Positions 63,797-64,000 of a stretch of 64,000 nt of DNA are shown here, one piece after another. This stretch comes from Chryseobacterium sp. H1D6B (GTDB lineage Bacteria > Bacteroidota > Bacteroidia > Flavobacteriales > Weeksellaceae). Positions within the stretch are counted from its first letter, which is position 1; each line of letters opens with the position of its first letter. Under the pieces are notes generated by a model that was not told the origin of the DNA, did not search any database, and saw only the letters and a program-made list of their open reading frames with translations. The stretch lies in NCBI RefSeq assembly GCF_029892445.1, contig NZ_JARXVJ010000001.1, positions 62,001-126,000 on the forward strand, read 5' to 3'. The position numbers and the translations under genes were made by a program.

Positions 63797-64000
63797 ATGA
63801 AAAAATTATGGATAGGAGCTGTTTTAGGCTTATTTTTTTTAGGAAGCTGTGCGCAAGATAAAAAAAACAGAGAGGAATTTAAAGATGAGCATGACAAAAG
63901 TGCAGTAAGAAACAGCATGGGCGATTCTGCCGTTGCCAATTCTGAACACGCCCCGGCTTCAAAAACAGACAGCGTAAAAACAACTGTACCAGCAAAAACA
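63797..64000 (+). CDS. Small lipoprotein (partial, cut by the right edge)
   Basis: 68 codons are present, open to the end of the window. MKKLWIGAVLGLFFLGSCAQ is a lipoprotein signal with Cys18. Then comes a charged disordered region (DKKNREEFKDEHDKSAVRNS) and Ser/Thr/Lys-rich sequence similar in style to the preceding lipoprotein; the pair may be distant paralogues. Confidence 0.7.
   Translation, partial: MKKLWIGAVLGLFFLGSCAQDKKNREEFKDEHDKSAVRNSMGDSAVANSEHAPASKTDSVKTTVPAKT

Noticed and set aside
1..64000. tRNA or rRNA genes, including a tRNA as the island target
   Set aside because: I found no cloverleaf-like or rRNA-like sequence; the island target appears to be mnmE.

Overview
The window looks like the chromosome of a member of the Bacteroidota, most likely family Weeksellaceae and close to Chryseobacterium. 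The DNA is AT-rich. Several genes carry the Bacteroidota -7 box (TAnnTTTG), in at least one case with a TTG about 20 bases upstream. Family-typical genes (DUF4421, DUF6526, DUF4870, a TonB-dependent receptor with a carboxypeptidase-like N-terminus, small MKK-type lipoproteins) point the same way. I see no rRNA, tRNA or CRISPR array.

Layout. 1-7.7 kb: a leftward operon for a PUFA-synthase/type I polyketide-like multienzyme. One 2334-residue protein has two FMN enoyl-reductase-like domains, KS, AT, two ACPs and KR, followed by a second KS protein that runs off the left edge. 8.6-12 kb: a PhzF-like protein, a serine hydrolase and a DUF1826-like protein. 12.1-19.8 kb: a LytS/LytTR-type two-component pair diverges from a TolC-RND-adaptor efflux operon. 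The gap between them holds a 13-bp direct repeat with 21-bp period, the geometry expected of a LytTR operator. 19.9-21.9 kb: a second serine hydrolase and an XRE/DUF4870 regulator.

22.24-39.96 kb: a decayed genomic island. It is bounded by a perfect 17-bp direct repeat, one copy being the last codons of mnmE, a known type of island attachment site. A broken tyrosine recombinase lies beside the mnmE copy. Inside are an isolated FAD oxidoreductase, an SDR and a Crp-like regulator sharing one 16-bp palindromic operator, further regulators, a secreted beta-helix/ConA-like/hydrolase cluster, several pseudogenes, and displaced polymorphic-toxin tips with immunity genes. Decay (frameshifts, truncations, tails of lost genes) is concentrated in this interval.

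39.9-50.1 kb: ordinary chromosome (mnmE, DUF4421 protein, a redox operon behind a Crp-like regulator, aminopeptidase P, DUF6526 protein, topoisomerase IB, an AraC regulator). 50.2-60.2 kb: one leftward urease locus, ureABC - outer-membrane protein - ureEFGD - UreH-like metal permease - urea transporter - TonB-dependent receptor. It covers catalysis, nickel insertion and, by inference, import of urea and nickel across both membranes. 60.3-64 kb: two small secreted proteins, pruA (proline/arginine catabolism) and two small lipoproteins, the last cut by the right edge.

The most noteworthy items are the mnmE island with its orphan toxin/immunity modules, the two identically spaced palindromic operators of the SDR/Crp-like pair, the LytTR-type direct repeat, and the urease operon with its own outer-membrane components.
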